A stretch of DNA of 64,000 nucleotides from the NCBI RefSeq assembly GCF_017832975.1, contig NZ_JAFIBI010000001.1:4216001-4280000 (forward strand), read 5' to 3'. The notes beneath the pieces were generated by a model. It saw only the letters and a program-made list of their open reading frames with translations, had not been told where the DNA came from and did not search any database. Numbering within the stretch: the first letter of the stretch is position 1; each line of letters starts with the position of its first letter. Shown here in pieces: positions 22,401 to 31,098 of this stretch. The stretch is from Arthrobacter sp. PvP023 (GTDB taxonomy: Bacteria > Actinomycetota > Actinomycetes > Actinomycetales > Micrococcaceae). Position numbers and translations under genes: made by a program.

Positions 22401-23387
22401 CTACTTGGCGGCGCGCTGCCTGGAAATTTCGTACAGGGAGATGCCGACGGCCATCGACGCGTTGAGCGATTCCATCGCGGAGTCGATCGGGATGGAAACG
22501 ATCTGGTCGCAGTTCTCGCGGACCAGGCGGCTCAGGCCCTTGCCCTCGGAACCGACCACGATGCACACGGGTTCCTTGGCCAGGCTGAGGTCCGGGAGCG
22601 AAACGTCGCCGTCGCCGTCGAGGCCAAGCACGTAGATGCCCATGTTCTTGAAGGCCTTGAGCGTGTTGTTCAGGTTAGCGGCTCGTGCCACGGGAACCCG
22701 GACTGCCGCGCCGGCGCTGGTCTTCCAGGCCGAGGCAGTCACGCCGACGGAGCGCCGCTCCGGGACGATCACGCCGTGGCCGCTGAAGGCCGAGACGGAG
22801 CGGATGATCGCACCGAGGTTGCGCGGGTCCGTGATGCCGTCCAAGGCGACGAAGAGGGGCGCGTTGGCAACGTGGCCCTTCTTCCAGCTCTCCACGGTTT
22901 CCTCGGCCAGCTCGTACGCGTCCTGGTATTCGTAGGGCGGAATCTGCAGCACTAGACCCTGGTGGATGGCGTCGTCCGTCATTCGGTCCAGTTCCGGCTT
23001 GCCGGTTTCCATCAGCGGAATGCCGCGTTCGGCCGCGAGCTTGAGTGACTCCTTGACGCGGTCATCCATTTCAATGCGGATGGCGACATGGAGCGCCTTG
23101 GCCGGGATTCCGGCGCGGAGCGCTTCGACGACGGAGTTGCGGCCGGTGACGACTTCCTCCGTGGCACGGCCCTTCGGGCCGGAGCGGGCGCCGGCACCGC
23201 GGGCTGCGCCCGGACGCTTGGCGGCCGACCGCTCGGCGAGCTGCTTGTTCTTGTGCGCCTTGTGGTAGGGGCGGTCCTCCGCCTTGGGAGTGGGGCCCTT
23301 GCCTTCGAGGGCCTTGCGGCCGTGGCCACCCGTTCCGATGGTGGGGCCCTTCTTTGCTTTGACCGACCGGCGACCGTTGTTGGCCAT
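22401..23387 (-). CDS. rlmB: 23S rRNA (guanosine-2'-O)-methyltransferase, TrmH/RlmB family
   Basis: About 328 residues. A basic, poorly conserved N-terminal extension (1-75) precedes a substrate-binding domain with TGRNSVVEALRAG and the C-terminal SpoU knot domain. Knot motifs are visible as LDGITDPRNLGAIIRSV, IVVGSEGKGLSRL and SIPIDSAMESLNASMAVGI, which form the S-adenosylmethionine site. It would 2'-O-methylate a 23S rRNA guanosine (Gm2251 type). The ATG at 23387 has an AGGGTG eight bases upstream and is preferred to an in-frame GTG at 23396. It follows cysS, the same pair of neighbours as in mycobacteria. Confidence 0.92.
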   Translation of the reverse strand: MANNGRRSVKAKKGPTIGTGGHGRKALEGKGPTPKAEDRPYHKAHKNKQLAERSAAKRPGAARGAGARSGPKGRATEEVVTGRNSVVEALRAGIPAKALHVAIRIEMDDRVKESLKLAAERGIPLMETGKPELDRMTDDAIHQGLVLQIPPYEYQDAYELAEETVESWKKGHVANAPLFVALDGITDPRNLGAIIRSVSAFSGHGVIVPERRSVGVTASAWKTSAGAAVRVPVARAANLNNTLKAFKNMGIYVLGLDGDGDVSLPDLSLAKEPVCIVVGSEGKGLSRLVRENCDQIVSIPIDSAMESLNASMAVGISLYEISRQRAAK

Positions 23388-23488
23388 GAGTTTCACCCTT
23401 GCTTTGTTGAGTAAGTCTGACCTCCAGTCTACTTACTCAGGGTAAATCGCCGGCCCAAGCTCCCGCCCCGCCTTCGGACTGCAGCAGC

Positions 23489-24958
23489 TCAGCCGCGCTT
23501 GAGGCTCCAGCTGGCACCATCCGGACCATCCTCGACAACGACGCCCGCCGCCGCCAGGGTATCCCGGATGGCATCCGAAGCGGCCCAGTCCTTGGTGGCC
23601 CGCGCCTGTGCCCGCGCACCCAGCTGGGCTTCGACAAGGACCCCCAGGGCTGTGTCAGCCTGCTCATCCCGGGCGGGCGCCGCGACGTCATTCAGGCCCA
23701 GGACGCGCAGCATGTCGGTGACGGAGTGCAGCGCTGTCCGGGCCGCGGAGTCATCGCCGGCAGTCAGGGCGGTGTTCCCGGCCCGCACGGTGTCATGCAG
23801 GGCAGCCAGCGCCTGCGGAACATTGAGGTCGTCATCCATGGCCGCAGCGAAGGCGTCCGGAACCTCGCCGTAGCTGGCGAAGCCGTAGCTTGCCGTGGTG
23901 CCGCCGTCAGCACCGACAAGGGTCCGTACGGCGCGGGCGATGAACCCGTCAATCCGTTCCACTGCGGCGGCCGCTTCCTGCAGCGAAGTGGGCTGGTAGT
24001 CCAGCACCGAGCGGTACTGCGCCTGGCCGAGGTAGTACCGAACAACGCGCGGTGAAGCGGACTCCAGCATTTCCGCAGGGCTGACAGTATTGCCGATGGA
24101 CTTGGACATCTTTTCGCCCTGGTATGTCACCATGCCGTTGTGCATCCAGAAGTTGGCGAAGGCGTGGCCGGCCGCCTGCGACTGGGCCATTTCGTTCTCA
24201 TGGTGCGGGAACCGGAGGTCCAGGCCGCCGCCATGGATGTCGAACTCGGTGCCGAGGTATTTGGTGACCATGGCCGAGCACTCCAGGTGCCAGCCCGGAC
24301 GGCCGGCGCCCCAAGGCGAAACCCAACTGGCCGACGTCGGCTCCCCGTCCTTGTGTCCCTTCCATAGCGCAAAATCCCTCGGGTCCTTCTTTCCCCGGGG
24401 GTCGGCGTCGGGCGCTCCCTGCATGTCGTCGATCTTCTGACGGGTGAGCGAGCCGTAGCGGTCCCAGGAACGGACGTCGAAGTACACATCGCCGGAGTCG
24501 TCGAGGGCGGGGTAGGCATGGCCGCGGTCGATCAGGCGCTGGATCAGCGCGTGCATTTCCGGGATGTGGCCGGTGGCGCGCGGCTCGTAGGTGGGGCGGG
24601 AAACGCCGAGCGTGTCGTAGGCCTTGAGGAACGCCTGCTCGTAACGGTAGGCCAGCGCCCACCACTCCTCTTCGCGGATCTCGTCCGGGCCTTCCTCGAA
24701 GTCCCGTTCAAAGGAGAGGGCGGACTTGGCGAGGATCTTGTCGTCGATGTCGGTGACGTTGCGGACCACGGTGACGCGAAATCCGCGGTATTCCAGCCAG
24801 CGGGTGAGCTGGTCGAAGGCAATGGCCGACCTGATGTGCCCCACGTGCGGCAGGCCCTGCACCGTCGCACCGCAGTAATACAGGCTCACCTTGCCCGGTA
24901 TCAGAGGGACGAAGTCGCGGACTTCGGCGGATGCTGTGTCGTAAAAGCGCAGGGTCAC
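23489..24958 (-). CDS. cysS: Cysteine--tRNA ligase
   Basis: A 489-residue class I aminoacyl-tRNA synthetase. The HIGH-type motif GLPHVGHIRS and the KMSKS loop GEKMSKSIGN are both visible, together with zinc-ligand segments: YYCGATVQG near the N terminus, WHLECSAM, and the HHENEMAQS strand. Length fits bacterial CysS rather than the shorter MshC of mycothiol synthesis. It charges tRNA-Cys in the cytosol. It lies between ispF and rlmB on the minus strand, which continues the carD-ispD-ispF-cysS-rlmB order. Confidence 0.97.
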   Translation of the reverse strand: MTLRFYDTASAEVRDFVPLIPGKVSLYYCGATVQGLPHVGHIRSAIAFDQLTRWLEYRGFRVTVVRNVTDIDDKILAKSALSFERDFEEGPDEIREEEWWALAYRYEQAFLKAYDTLGVSRPTYEPRATGHIPEMHALIQRLIDRGHAYPALDDSGDVYFDVRSWDRYGSLTRQKIDDMQGAPDADPRGKKDPRDFALWKGHKDGEPTSASWVSPWGAGRPGWHLECSAMVTKYLGTEFDIHGGGLDLRFPHHENEMAQSQAAGHAFANFWMHNGMVTYQGEKMSKSIGNTVSPAEMLESASPRVVRYYLGQAQYRSVLDYQPTSLQEAAAAVERIDGFIARAVRTLVGADGGTTASYGFASYGEVPDAFAAAMDDDLNVPQALAALHDTVRAGNTALTAGDDSAARTALHSVTDMLRVLGLNDVAAPARDEQADTALGVLVEAQLGARAQARATKDWAASDAIRDTLAAAGVVVEDGPDGASWSLKRG

Positions 24959-25020
24959 CGCTCCAGATTAGCCGATGGCCTTGCCACGGGCCCACCGGCT
25001 GCGGCAGTGCCCGTCAAGCG

Positions 25021-25347
25021 CTATTTGCAGACTTCGCCGATCTTGTTGTTCTGCTCGCTCAGCTGCGCAGTCTGTTCGGAGCTTTTGGTGCCCAGTGAGG
25101 TTTCGGCGACCTTCTTCATGATGTCCGCCATTTTCTGGATGGGCTCGGCGACCTCGGGAGCTACCTTGTCCGCCACTTCCTGGTAATGCTTGGCGATCTG
25201 GTCAGCCTGCTGCTGCTGGTTTCCGTTGGGGACAAAGGTGTCCCCGTTAAGGAACCTGCAGCTTTCCTCAACGCTCATCTTCGGAGTGCCGCAGCCGCTC
25301 AGCAGCATCCCGGCAACGAGTACGACGGCGGCAAGCGGCTTCTTCAC
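25021..25347 (-). CDS. Small lipoprotein of unknown function
   Basis: A 108-residue precursor. The signal peptide (1-18) ends in the lipobox LLSGC with Cys19 as the lipidated residue. The mature part is mostly helical and rich in Gln, Lys and Glu, with QQQQADQIAKHYQEV and a C-terminal Cys107. That Cys may pair with Cys32. I recognise no family. It interrupts the cysS-ispF pair on the same strand, which suggests a lineage-specific insertion into this conserved block. Confidence 0.75.
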   Translation of the reverse strand: MKKPLAAVVLVAGMLLSGCGTPKMSVEESCRFLNGDTFVPNGNQQQQADQIAKHYQEVADKVAPEVAEPIQKMADIMKKVAETSLGTKSSEQTAQLSEQNNKIGEVCK

Positions 25348-25415
25348 GAGGGGTCTCCTGGAATGTTCGGCAGAGGAATGGCTTCCTTAAGCCTAGGCGA
25401 AACGCGGGACCCGGT

Positions 25416-25910
25416 TCAGCCCGCCCGGTACACCAGTGCGGTGGCCAGGGCGGAAATGCCCTCCCCGCGGCCGGTGAAGCCAAGGCCGTCGCTGGTGGTG
25501 GCGCTGACGCTGACGGCGGCACCCGCCGCTGCGCTCAGGACCGCCTGGGACTCCTCCCGGCGCGGGCCGAATTTGGGTCTGTTGCCGACGAACTGCACCG
25601 CAATGTTGCCGATCTCGAACCCTTCCGCCCGGACAATACGGGCCGCCTCGGCAAGGAGGGTGACGCCGGAGGCACCCGCGAACTCCGGACGGTCCGTGCC
25701 GAAATGCGTGCCCAGGTCCCCGATCCCCGCGGCCGAAAACAGTGCATCTGCCGCGGCGTGGGCCACGGGATCCCCGTCGGAGTGTCCGGCCAGGCCCTGC
25801 TCGCCTTCCCACAGGAGCCCGCCCAGCCAGAGCGCCCGCGGGTTGTCCGGCGAGGCAAAAGCATGAACGTCGATGCCGATGCCGGTCCTCGGAATGAGGG
25901 GAGGTGCCAT
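25416..25910 (-). CDS. ispF: 2-C-methyl-D-erythritol 2,4-cyclodiphosphate synthase
   Basis: About 164 residues, the normal IspF length. The metal-binding DVHAF and the conserved AGHSDGDPVAHAAADAL and TSDGLGFTGRGEGI motifs are clear. It cyclises CDP-methylerythritol phosphate in the non-mevalonate isoprenoid pathway. The ATG at 25910 has GGAGG at the right distance. A start 18 bases upstream at 25928 would overlap ispD further and has a poorer ribosome site. The start follows the ispD stop by two bases, so the genes are translationally coupled. Confidence 0.95.
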   Translation of the reverse strand: MAPPLIPRTGIGIDVHAFASPDNPRALWLGGLLWEGEQGLAGHSDGDPVAHAAADALFSAAGIGDLGTHFGTDRPEFAGASGVTLLAEAARIVRAEGFEIGNIAVQFVGNRPKFGPRREESQAVLSAAAGAAVSVSATTSDGLGFTGRGEGISALATALVYRAG

Positions 25911-25912
25911 GT

Positions 25913-26734
25913 TCAGCCCTCCACCCATCGTGCGCCCAGCGGGCCTTCCAGCAGGCCTTCGGCAATGATGAGGTCCAAGGGAGTGGTGATCTTCAGCGAC
26001 TGGCTGGCGCCGCGGACAGCATGGACGGGGACACCCAGGCGTTCCACCAGCATGGCGTCATCCGTTATGGCGGCGGCCTGGGCTTCGTCGAAACCGGCTG
26101 CCTCCCGGTGCGCCTTCATCAACGTGCCAAGGTCGAATCCCTGCGGGGTCTGCACTGCGCGCAGTTTCTCCCGCGGCGCCGTGCCCACCACCACCTCCGG
26201 CGCAATGCGGGCGTCCTCATCACTCGTTGCTTCGACGGTCTTGACGGTATCCACTACGGGGATCACGGGAATGACTGCCAACGCGCCGGCCGCCAGGGAG
26301 TCGACCACGCGGTGGAAGACGGACTCCGGCGTCAGGGCACGAGCGGCGTCGTGGACCAGCACCGCCTGGGTCCCCTCTTCCAGTGCCGCCAAGGCCGAAC
26401 GGACCGATTCAGTGCGCGTCGCACCGCCGTCCACGATCGTCAGCAACGGGCCGCCGTCGGCAAGTTCGCCCTTGAAGTCATCGCACATCTTCCGGAGGGC
26501 GCCGTCGCCCGGCGGCAGCGCAATGCACACCTGCTGCGCGACGCCAGAGGTAACTATCCCGCGCAGGGCATGCATCAGGATGGGCTCCCCGCCGAGGGGG
26601 ACCCTCGCCTTGGGCATGCCGTAACCCAGCCGCTGGCCCGATCCGGCCGCGACCAGCACAACTGCTACGACGGGGCGGGGACCGTGGTCCCCGGATTCCG
26701 GCCCGGATCCGGCGGAAGGTTCTCGTGCACTCAT
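25913..26734 (-). CDS. ispD: 2-C-methyl-D-erythritol 4-phosphate cytidylyltransferase
   Basis: About 273 residues. The nucleotide-binding start VLVAAGSGQRLGYGMPKARV, the VLVHDAARALTPE region and VVGTAPREKLRAVQTPQGF are diagnostic for IspD. It makes CDP-methylerythritol from MEP and CTP. The frame is open upstream to 26833, but that would run into the carD terminator, so the ATG at 26734 is chosen; no strong ribosome site precedes it. A Ser/Gly/Glu-rich 25-residue lead precedes the catalytic domain. It is immediately followed by ispF. Confidence 0.94.
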   Translation of the reverse strand: MSAREPSAGSGPESGDHGPRPVVAVVLVAAGSGQRLGYGMPKARVPLGGEPILMHALRGIVTSGVAQQVCIALPPGDGALRKMCDDFKGELADGGPLLTIVDGGATRTESVRSALAALEEGTQAVLVHDAARALTPESVFHRVVDSLAAGALAVIPVIPVVDTVKTVEATSDEDARIAPEVVVGTAPREKLRAVQTPQGFDLGTLMKAHREAAGFDEAQAAAITDDAMLVERLGVPVHAVRGASQSLKITTPLDLIIAEGLLEGPLGARWVEG

Positions 26735-26802
26735 GGGCACAACACTACGTGGCCAAACCCTCCCCGGGCGGGGCAAAATTCCGGGATTCGCCCAAAAAAG
26801 GG

Positions 26803-26840
26803 CAAAAAGAAACCCCGGCGGCTGGTGAGCCACCGGGGTT
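26803..26840 (-). terminator. Intrinsic terminator of carD
   Basis: On the minus strand a GC-rich stem (AACCCCGG with CCGGGGTT, loop about GGTGGCTCACCAGCCG that also pairs internally) is followed by TTTCTTTTTG. It lies a few bases past the carD stop and separates carD from ispD. Confidence 0.9.
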
Positions 26841-26846
26841 CAATTC

Positions 26847-27329
26847 TTAGGAAGCCAAGACTTCGTCGAGAACGCTTGCAGCCTTCTCTTCATCCGTCTT
26901 TTCAGCCAGCGCCAGTTCTGAAATCAGAATCTGGCGGGCCTTGGCCAGCATACGCTTCTCACCTGCGGAAAGGCCGCGGTCGTGATCACGGCGCCACAGG
27001 TCGCGAACGACCTCTGCCACCTTGATGACGTCCCCGGAAGCAAGCTTCTCCAGATTTGCCTTGTAACGACGCGACCAGTTGGTAGGCTCTTCAGTGAACT
27101 CGGCCCGCAGCACGTCAAAGACATGCTCCAAACCTTCTTTGCCCACTACATCGCGAACCCCAACAAGGTCAACGTTCTCTGCTGGAACTTCAATGGTCAG
27201 ATCACCCTGGGCCACCTTGAGCTTGAGATACATTTTCTCTTCGCCCTTGATGGTGCGCATCTTGATTTCTTCAATTTTTGCTGCACCGTGGTGAGGGTAA
27301 ACTACTGTCTCGCCGACCTCAAAAACCAT
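26847..27329 (-). CDS. carD: CarD-family transcriptional regulator
   Basis: A 160-residue protein. It begins MVFEVGETVVYPHHGAAKI, the RNA-polymerase-interacting Tudor-like domain, and ends in an all-helical DNA-binding domain (about 70-160) with WSRRYKANLEKLASGD. CarD binds the RNA polymerase beta subunit and stabilises open complexes at rRNA and housekeeping promoters, and is essential in mycobacteria. The ATG at 27329 with an AAGGGGAAA upstream is preferred over extending to 27365. It diverges from the LpqE-like lipoprotein gene, the same arrangement as Rv3583c/Rv3584. Confidence 0.96.
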   Translation of the reverse strand: MVFEVGETVVYPHHGAAKIEEIKMRTIKGEEKMYLKLKVAQGDLTIEVPAENVDLVGVRDVVGKEGLEHVFDVLRAEFTEEPTNWSRRYKANLEKLASGDVIKVAEVVRDLWRRDHDRGLSAGEKRMLAKARQILISELALAEKTDEEKAASVLDEVLAS

Positions 27330-27665
27330 GTGGACTTTCCCCTTTCCCGCAGACCAGTTTATCACGATTCAGGCATACAACTGGCACGGATCGGGGCCTC
27401 GAACCCAGTAAATACAAGGAAAATGGGGCCAATCAACCCCCTCCAACCCCTTGACGGATGCAGATATTAGTGCATCGGGAGGGGTGTGCCAAGGGCAGCG
27501 GGAGGCAGCCGACGGCCAGGGTTGCGGCGCAGTCGACGGGGTACGGAGCGGTCAGGCGGGACGGGTTTCCGGTCGCTAATGTGTACGGCCCGAATCCTTG
27601 TTTGAGACCGTTTGAGGATAGGCTATGGCTGAATAATGTTTCAAGACTCTCAAGGAGTGCGTGAC

Positions 27666-28217
27666 GTGCGTTTCACTGCGATGAACCGGGGCCAGCGCGG
27701 CAAGCTGGCAATGGCAACGGCAGCACTTGCCATCGGCCTGCTGACCGTGACCGGCTGCGGCTACATCAACCCGCAGCAAACTTCTGAGCAGTACTCGGCG
27801 TCGGACGGCACCAGGGAAGATCTCGGCCCCCTCCAGCTCCGTAACTTCATGATCGTTTCCTCCGGCGAGGACAAGCCGGGACGCGTGGTCGGTGCCGTTT
27901 ACAACTCCTCGTCCAGCGACGTAAAGCTGACTATCAACGGTGCACGCGGTTCACAGACGCAGGTGTCTGTGAAGCAGAACTCCTACACCCTGCTCAACGA
28001 ATCCACGGATCCGGCGATCCTCAGCACCACGGGAGCCATCCCGGGTTCCCTGTCCGAGGTCACGATCTCCGAGGACGGCACCAACCAGACCGCCAAGGTC
28101 AAGGTGCCCGTCCTGGACGCCACGCTGCCCGAGTACAAGGAGTACCTGCCGGAAGGCAGCGAGCCCACCCCCTCGGAAACCGCTACGCCGACTCCCACGA
28201 GCAGCGAAAGCCACTAG
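27666..28217 (+). CDS. LpqE-like lipoprotein
   Basis: A 183-residue precursor. A GTG at 27666 has AAGGAG eight bases upstream. The signal peptide ends in the lipobox LLTVTGC (Cys30 or close). The mature domain (about 50-160) is beta-rich, with NFMIVSSGEDKPGRVVGAVYN, and the C terminus is a Thr/Pro/Ser/Glu tail. Position opposite carD and next to ispD/ispF/cysS matches Mycobacterium tuberculosis lpqE, and the domain pattern fits that family. The function is not established; a cell-surface copper-chaperone-like fold has been proposed for relatives. The gene ends at a strong terminator. Confidence 0.75.
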   Translation: MRFTAMNRGQRGKLAMATAALAIGLLTVTGCGYINPQQTSEQYSASDGTREDLGPLQLRNFMIVSSGEDKPGRVVGAVYNSSSSDVKLTINGARGSQTQVSVKQNSYTLLNESTDPAILSTTGAIPGSLSEVTISEDGTNQTAKVKVPVLDATLPEYKEYLPEGSEPTPSETATPTPTSSESH

Positions 28218-28231
28218 CCCGCAACACCGGA

Positions 28232-28268
28232 AAGGAGGGCTCCCGCCGCGCGGGAGCCCTCCTTTTTG
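28232..28268 (+). terminator. Intrinsic terminator after the LpqE-like gene
   Basis: A 16-bp perfect stem (AAAGGAGGGCTCCCGC and complement) with a 3-base loop, ending in a TTTTTGTTG tract, 14 bases past the stop. Confidence 0.93.
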
Positions 28269-28323
28269 TTGTCCGGTTTTGCCGTGCCGGTTTCGCCGAC
28301 CGGCACACCCTGGGCCGATGCGC

Positions 28324-29004
28324 CTAGGGCTCGAACTTGTAGCCGAGGCCGCGGACCGTCACGAGGTACCTCGGGGCTGACGGATCCGGCTCGATCTTGC
28401 TGCGCAGCCTTTTGACGTGGACGTCCAGGGTCTTGGTGTCGCCGACATAGTCGGATCCCCAGACCCTGTCGATCAGCTGGCCGCGGGTCAGCACGCGGCC
28501 TGAATTGCGCAGCAGCATCTCCAGCAGTTCGAATTCCTTCAGCGGCAGCGATACCTGTTCGCCGTCCACGCTCACCACGTGGCGTTCGACGTCCATCCTG
28601 ACGGGGCCCGCCTGGACCGTATTGGTGATGAGCTCTTCCGGCTCGCCCTGCCGGCGGAGGACCGCCCTGACGCGGGCAACGAGTTCCCGGGATGAATACG
28701 GTTTCGTGACGTAGTCGTCAGCCCCGAGTTCCAGCCCCACAACCTTGTCGATTTCAGCGTCTTTGGCGGTCAGCATGATGACAGGGACCGAGGAGCGCTG
28801 GCGCAGCTGCCGGCACACTTCCGTGCCGGACTGGCCGGGCAGCTGGAGGTCCAGGAGCACCAGGTCAGCGCCGTTGCGGTCGAACTCCGTGATGGCGTCC
28901 AGGCCGTTGTCCACGACCTCCACCTCGAATCCTTCCTTGCCCAAAAGGTAGGACAGCGGGTCGCTGAACGACTCCTCGTCCTCGACTATGAGAATCCTGC
29001 TCAA
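28324..29004 (-). CDS. regX3: OmpR-type response regulator RegX3
   Basis: A 226-residue two-domain regulator. The receiver domain (1-118) has the acidic pair in VEDEE, phospho-acceptor Asp52 in LLDLQLPG, and Lys in DYVTKPYSSRELV. The winged helix (about 130-226) ends RYLVTVRGLGYKFEP. Close to mycobacterial RegX3 and to PhoP of Streptomyces, which control phosphate-starvation genes. The start is a TTG at 29004 with AAGGAG seven bases upstream, and it overlaps the senX3 stop by four bases (TTGA), so translation is coupled. It is partner of the adjacent SenX3. Confidence 0.95.
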   Translation of the reverse strand: MSRILIVEDEESFSDPLSYLLGKEGFEVEVVDNGLDAITEFDRNGADLVLLDLQLPGQSGTEVCRQLRQRSSVPVIMLTAKDAEIDKVVGLELGADDYVTKPYSSRELVARVRAVLRRQGEPEELITNTVQAGPVRMDVERHVVSVDGEQVSLPLKEFELLEMLLRNSGRVLTRGQLIDRVWGSDYVGDTKTLDVHVKRLRSKIEPDPSAPRYLVTVRGLGYKFEP

Positions 29005-30230
29005 GCGCTGGCTCCTTGCTCATGGACGCCGGTGGCGTCGTCACTGTGGGGTGAGGTGCTGCGGGCGGCCGGTGCCGGCGCCGCGGAGGCGTCGCCGTCG
29101 TCCTGCCCCTCCATCTCTGGAAGCCTGATGGTGAAAGTGGACCCCTGGCCGGGCTGCGACCACAGTGTCACTTCGCCGCCGTGGTTGGAAATAACGTGCT
29201 TCACGATGCTCAGGCCCAGGCCGGTACCGCCGGTCTGCCGCGACCTCGCGGCGTCCACGCGGTAGAAGCGCTCAAAGACCCGCTCCTGGTCCTCCGGGCT
29301 CAGGCCGTCACCCTGGTCGGTGACGGAAATGGAGATCAGGCCTTCCTTGGCGCGCACGCCGATCCCCACCCGTGTGTTCTCCGGCGAATAGCGGATGGCG
29401 TTGTCGATCAGGTTTCGCAGCGCCGTGACGAGCAGGTCCTGGTCTCCATAAACCATGGCGTCCACATGGCCGCCGACCACGATGGAAATATTCTTGGTCT
29501 CGGCCGGCAGCTGCGAACGGTCCACGGCCTCGGTGATGACGGAATTGATGTCCACGGGGTGCCCCTGCTGTGCCACATTGGCGCCCTGCAGCCGGGAAAG
29601 CTCAATGATGTCCTGCACCAGCGCAGCAAGCCGTGTCGATTCCTTCTGCATGCGCTTGGCAAAGCGGCGGACGGCTTCTTCGTCGTCTGCTGATGACTCA
29701 AGGGCCTCTGCCAGCAGTGAAATGGCGCCGACCGGAGTTTTGAGCTCGTGGGAGACGTTGGCCACGAAGTCGTTGCGGATCTCCTCGGTGCGGGTGATCT
29801 CGGTCCGGTCGTCCGCCAGCAGCAGGATGTATTCCTCACCGAGCATGGCCGCCCGGAGCTGGACGATGATGGTCCCCTGCCCCAACGGACCGCGAGGCAG
29901 TTCGAACTGCTTCTCGAGGATCACACCGTCTCGCCGCACCCTCGCCGTCATATCGAGGAGCTGCTTGTGGACCACCGTGTGTCCGCGGACGAGGCCAAAG
30001 GCGTATGCCGCCGGACTTGCCCGCACCACACCGTCGATCGCGTCCACCACCACAAAGGCACGGCCGACGACGGCGAGCACCTCCGCGGCGCCGGGCGGCA
30101 GCGCCGGTTCGTCGAATTCAACATCCACCAGTTTGCGCTGCTGTTCGCTGACCCGGAAGGCGAGCACGCCAAAGATGCCGAATGACAGACCGATGAGGCC
30201 TGCGATGACACCGATGAGCATAGGATCCAC
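29001..30230 (-). CDS. senX3: Sensor histidine kinase SenX3
   Basis: A 409-residue membrane kinase. A first hydrophobic helix (about 4-24) is followed by a PAS-like segment (about 45-140), the dimerisation domain with His161 in FVANVSHELKTPVG, and an ATPase domain with the N box LRNLIDNAIRYS, G1 DQGDGLSPED and G2 TGGTGLGLSIVKHV. The C-terminal 35 residues are a low-complexity Ala/Ser/Asp tail. It phosphorylates RegX3 in response to phosphate limitation, with PhoU as negative partner. The GTG at 30230 or an ATG at 30221 starts it. Divergent from phoU across a PHO-box-like region. Confidence 0.94.
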   Translation of the reverse strand: MDPMLIGVIAGLIGLSFGIFGVLAFRVSEQQRKLVDVEFDEPALPPGAAEVLAVVGRAFVVVDAIDGVVRASPAAYAFGLVRGHTVVHKQLLDMTARVRRDGVILEKQFELPRGPLGQGTIIVQLRAAMLGEEYILLLADDRTEITRTEEIRNDFVANVSHELKTPVGAISLLAEALESSADDEEAVRRFAKRMQKESTRLAALVQDIIELSRLQGANVAQQGHPVDINSVITEAVDRSQLPAETKNISIVVGGHVDAMVYGDQDLLVTALRNLIDNAIRYSPENTRVGIGVRAKEGLISISVTDQGDGLSPEDQERVFERFYRVDAARSRQTGGTGLGLSIVKHVISNHGGEVTLWSQPGQGSTFTIRLPEMEGQDDGDASAAPAPAARSTSPHSDDATGVHEQGASA

Positions 30231-30290
30231 GGCTCCAGCTTATGCTCTGCCCCGGGCGCCGGAAGCGAATCTGATGGGTTTCGCCTCCGG

Positions 30291-30334
30291 GTTCAGCTAA
30301 CGTTCACCTATAGGTGCGTAACAGTTCACCGGAC
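30291..30334. promoter_or_regulatory. PHO-box-like direct repeats between senX3 and phoU
   Basis: Four contiguous 11-base units start at 30291, 30302, 30313 and 30324. Units 1, 2 and 4 begin GTTCA (GTTCAGCTAAC, GTTCACCTATA, GTTCACCGGAC). The third is divergent (GGTGCGTAACA). The 11-base spacing and the GTTCACC half-site are those of PhoP/RegX3 boxes in streptomycetes and mycobacteria. This predicts autoregulation and control of phoU. Confidence 0.75.
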
Positions 30335-30427
30335 GCTGGCAGAGTTATTAGTTGGACTGCAGAGCGGTGACACGAAATCCGGCTGCCACTGCGGTGGGGG
30401 CACGGATTTCCAAGGAAAGGACGCGTA

Positions 30428-31090
30428 GTGCGCAAGGTTTTTCAGGAGGAGCTCACACAGGTGGGCGAGCAGCTCGTTGAGATTTCAAAGCTGGTCAGTG
30501 AGGCCATCGCCAAGGCCACGACTGCCTTCGAGGGGGCTGACGTCGACCTCGCCCAGGATGTCATCGCCGCTGATGCCAGGATCGACTTCCTGCAGAACAG
30601 CCTGGACGAGCGGGCCATCGACATCCTGGCTCTCCAGGGACCCGTTGCCAGCGACCTTCGGATGATCGTGGGTTCCCTGCGGATGAGTGCCTCGCTGGAG
30701 CGCATGGGAGACCTCGCCCGGCACATCGCCCAGCTCGCGCGGCTCCGTTACCCGGCCAACGTGATTCCGCCGCAGCTCGCCGATACCTTCAAGAGCTTCG
30801 CCGAGCAGGACCAGCTGATCGCGGACAAGCTCACACAACTCCTGGAAACACGCGACCTCGAAGTTGCCCGCGACATCCTCAAGGCGAACGCTACCGTCAA
30901 CGACCTCCACCTGAGCGTCTTCAAGGCCATCGCCCGCAGCGACTGGAACGAGTCGCCGGCCACCACGGTGGACGTTGCCCTTGCCAGCCGCTACTTTGAA
31001 CGCTTCGCGGACCACGGCGTTTCCGTCGCCCAGAAAGTCACCTACCTGGTCACGGGCGCGTGGCACCCGCACAGCACCGAAATCAGCTGA
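30428..31090 (+). CDS. phoU: Phosphate signalling regulator PhoU
   Basis: A 220-residue helical protein with two PhoU three-helix repeats (about 10-95 and 115-200). It begins MRKVFQEELTQVGEQLVE and carries metal-binding helix signatures such as SLRMSASLERMGDLARHIA and ASRYFERFADHGVSVAQKV. PhoU restrains the phosphate sensor kinase and the Pst transporter when phosphate is ample. The GTG at 30428 is preceded by a GGAAAGGA. It stands alone, with no pst genes in the window, but is divergent from senX3-regX3, as in other actinobacteria. Confidence 0.95.
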   Translation: MRKVFQEELTQVGEQLVEISKLVSEAIAKATTAFEGADVDLAQDVIAADARIDFLQNSLDERAIDILALQGPVASDLRMIVGSLRMSASLERMGDLARHIAQLARLRYPANVIPPQLADTFKSFAEQDQLIADKLTQLLETRDLEVARDILKANATVNDLHLSVFKAIARSDWNESPATTVDVALASRYFERFADHGVSVAQKVTYLVTGAWHPHSTEIS

Positions 31091-31098
31091 CCGGCTCC

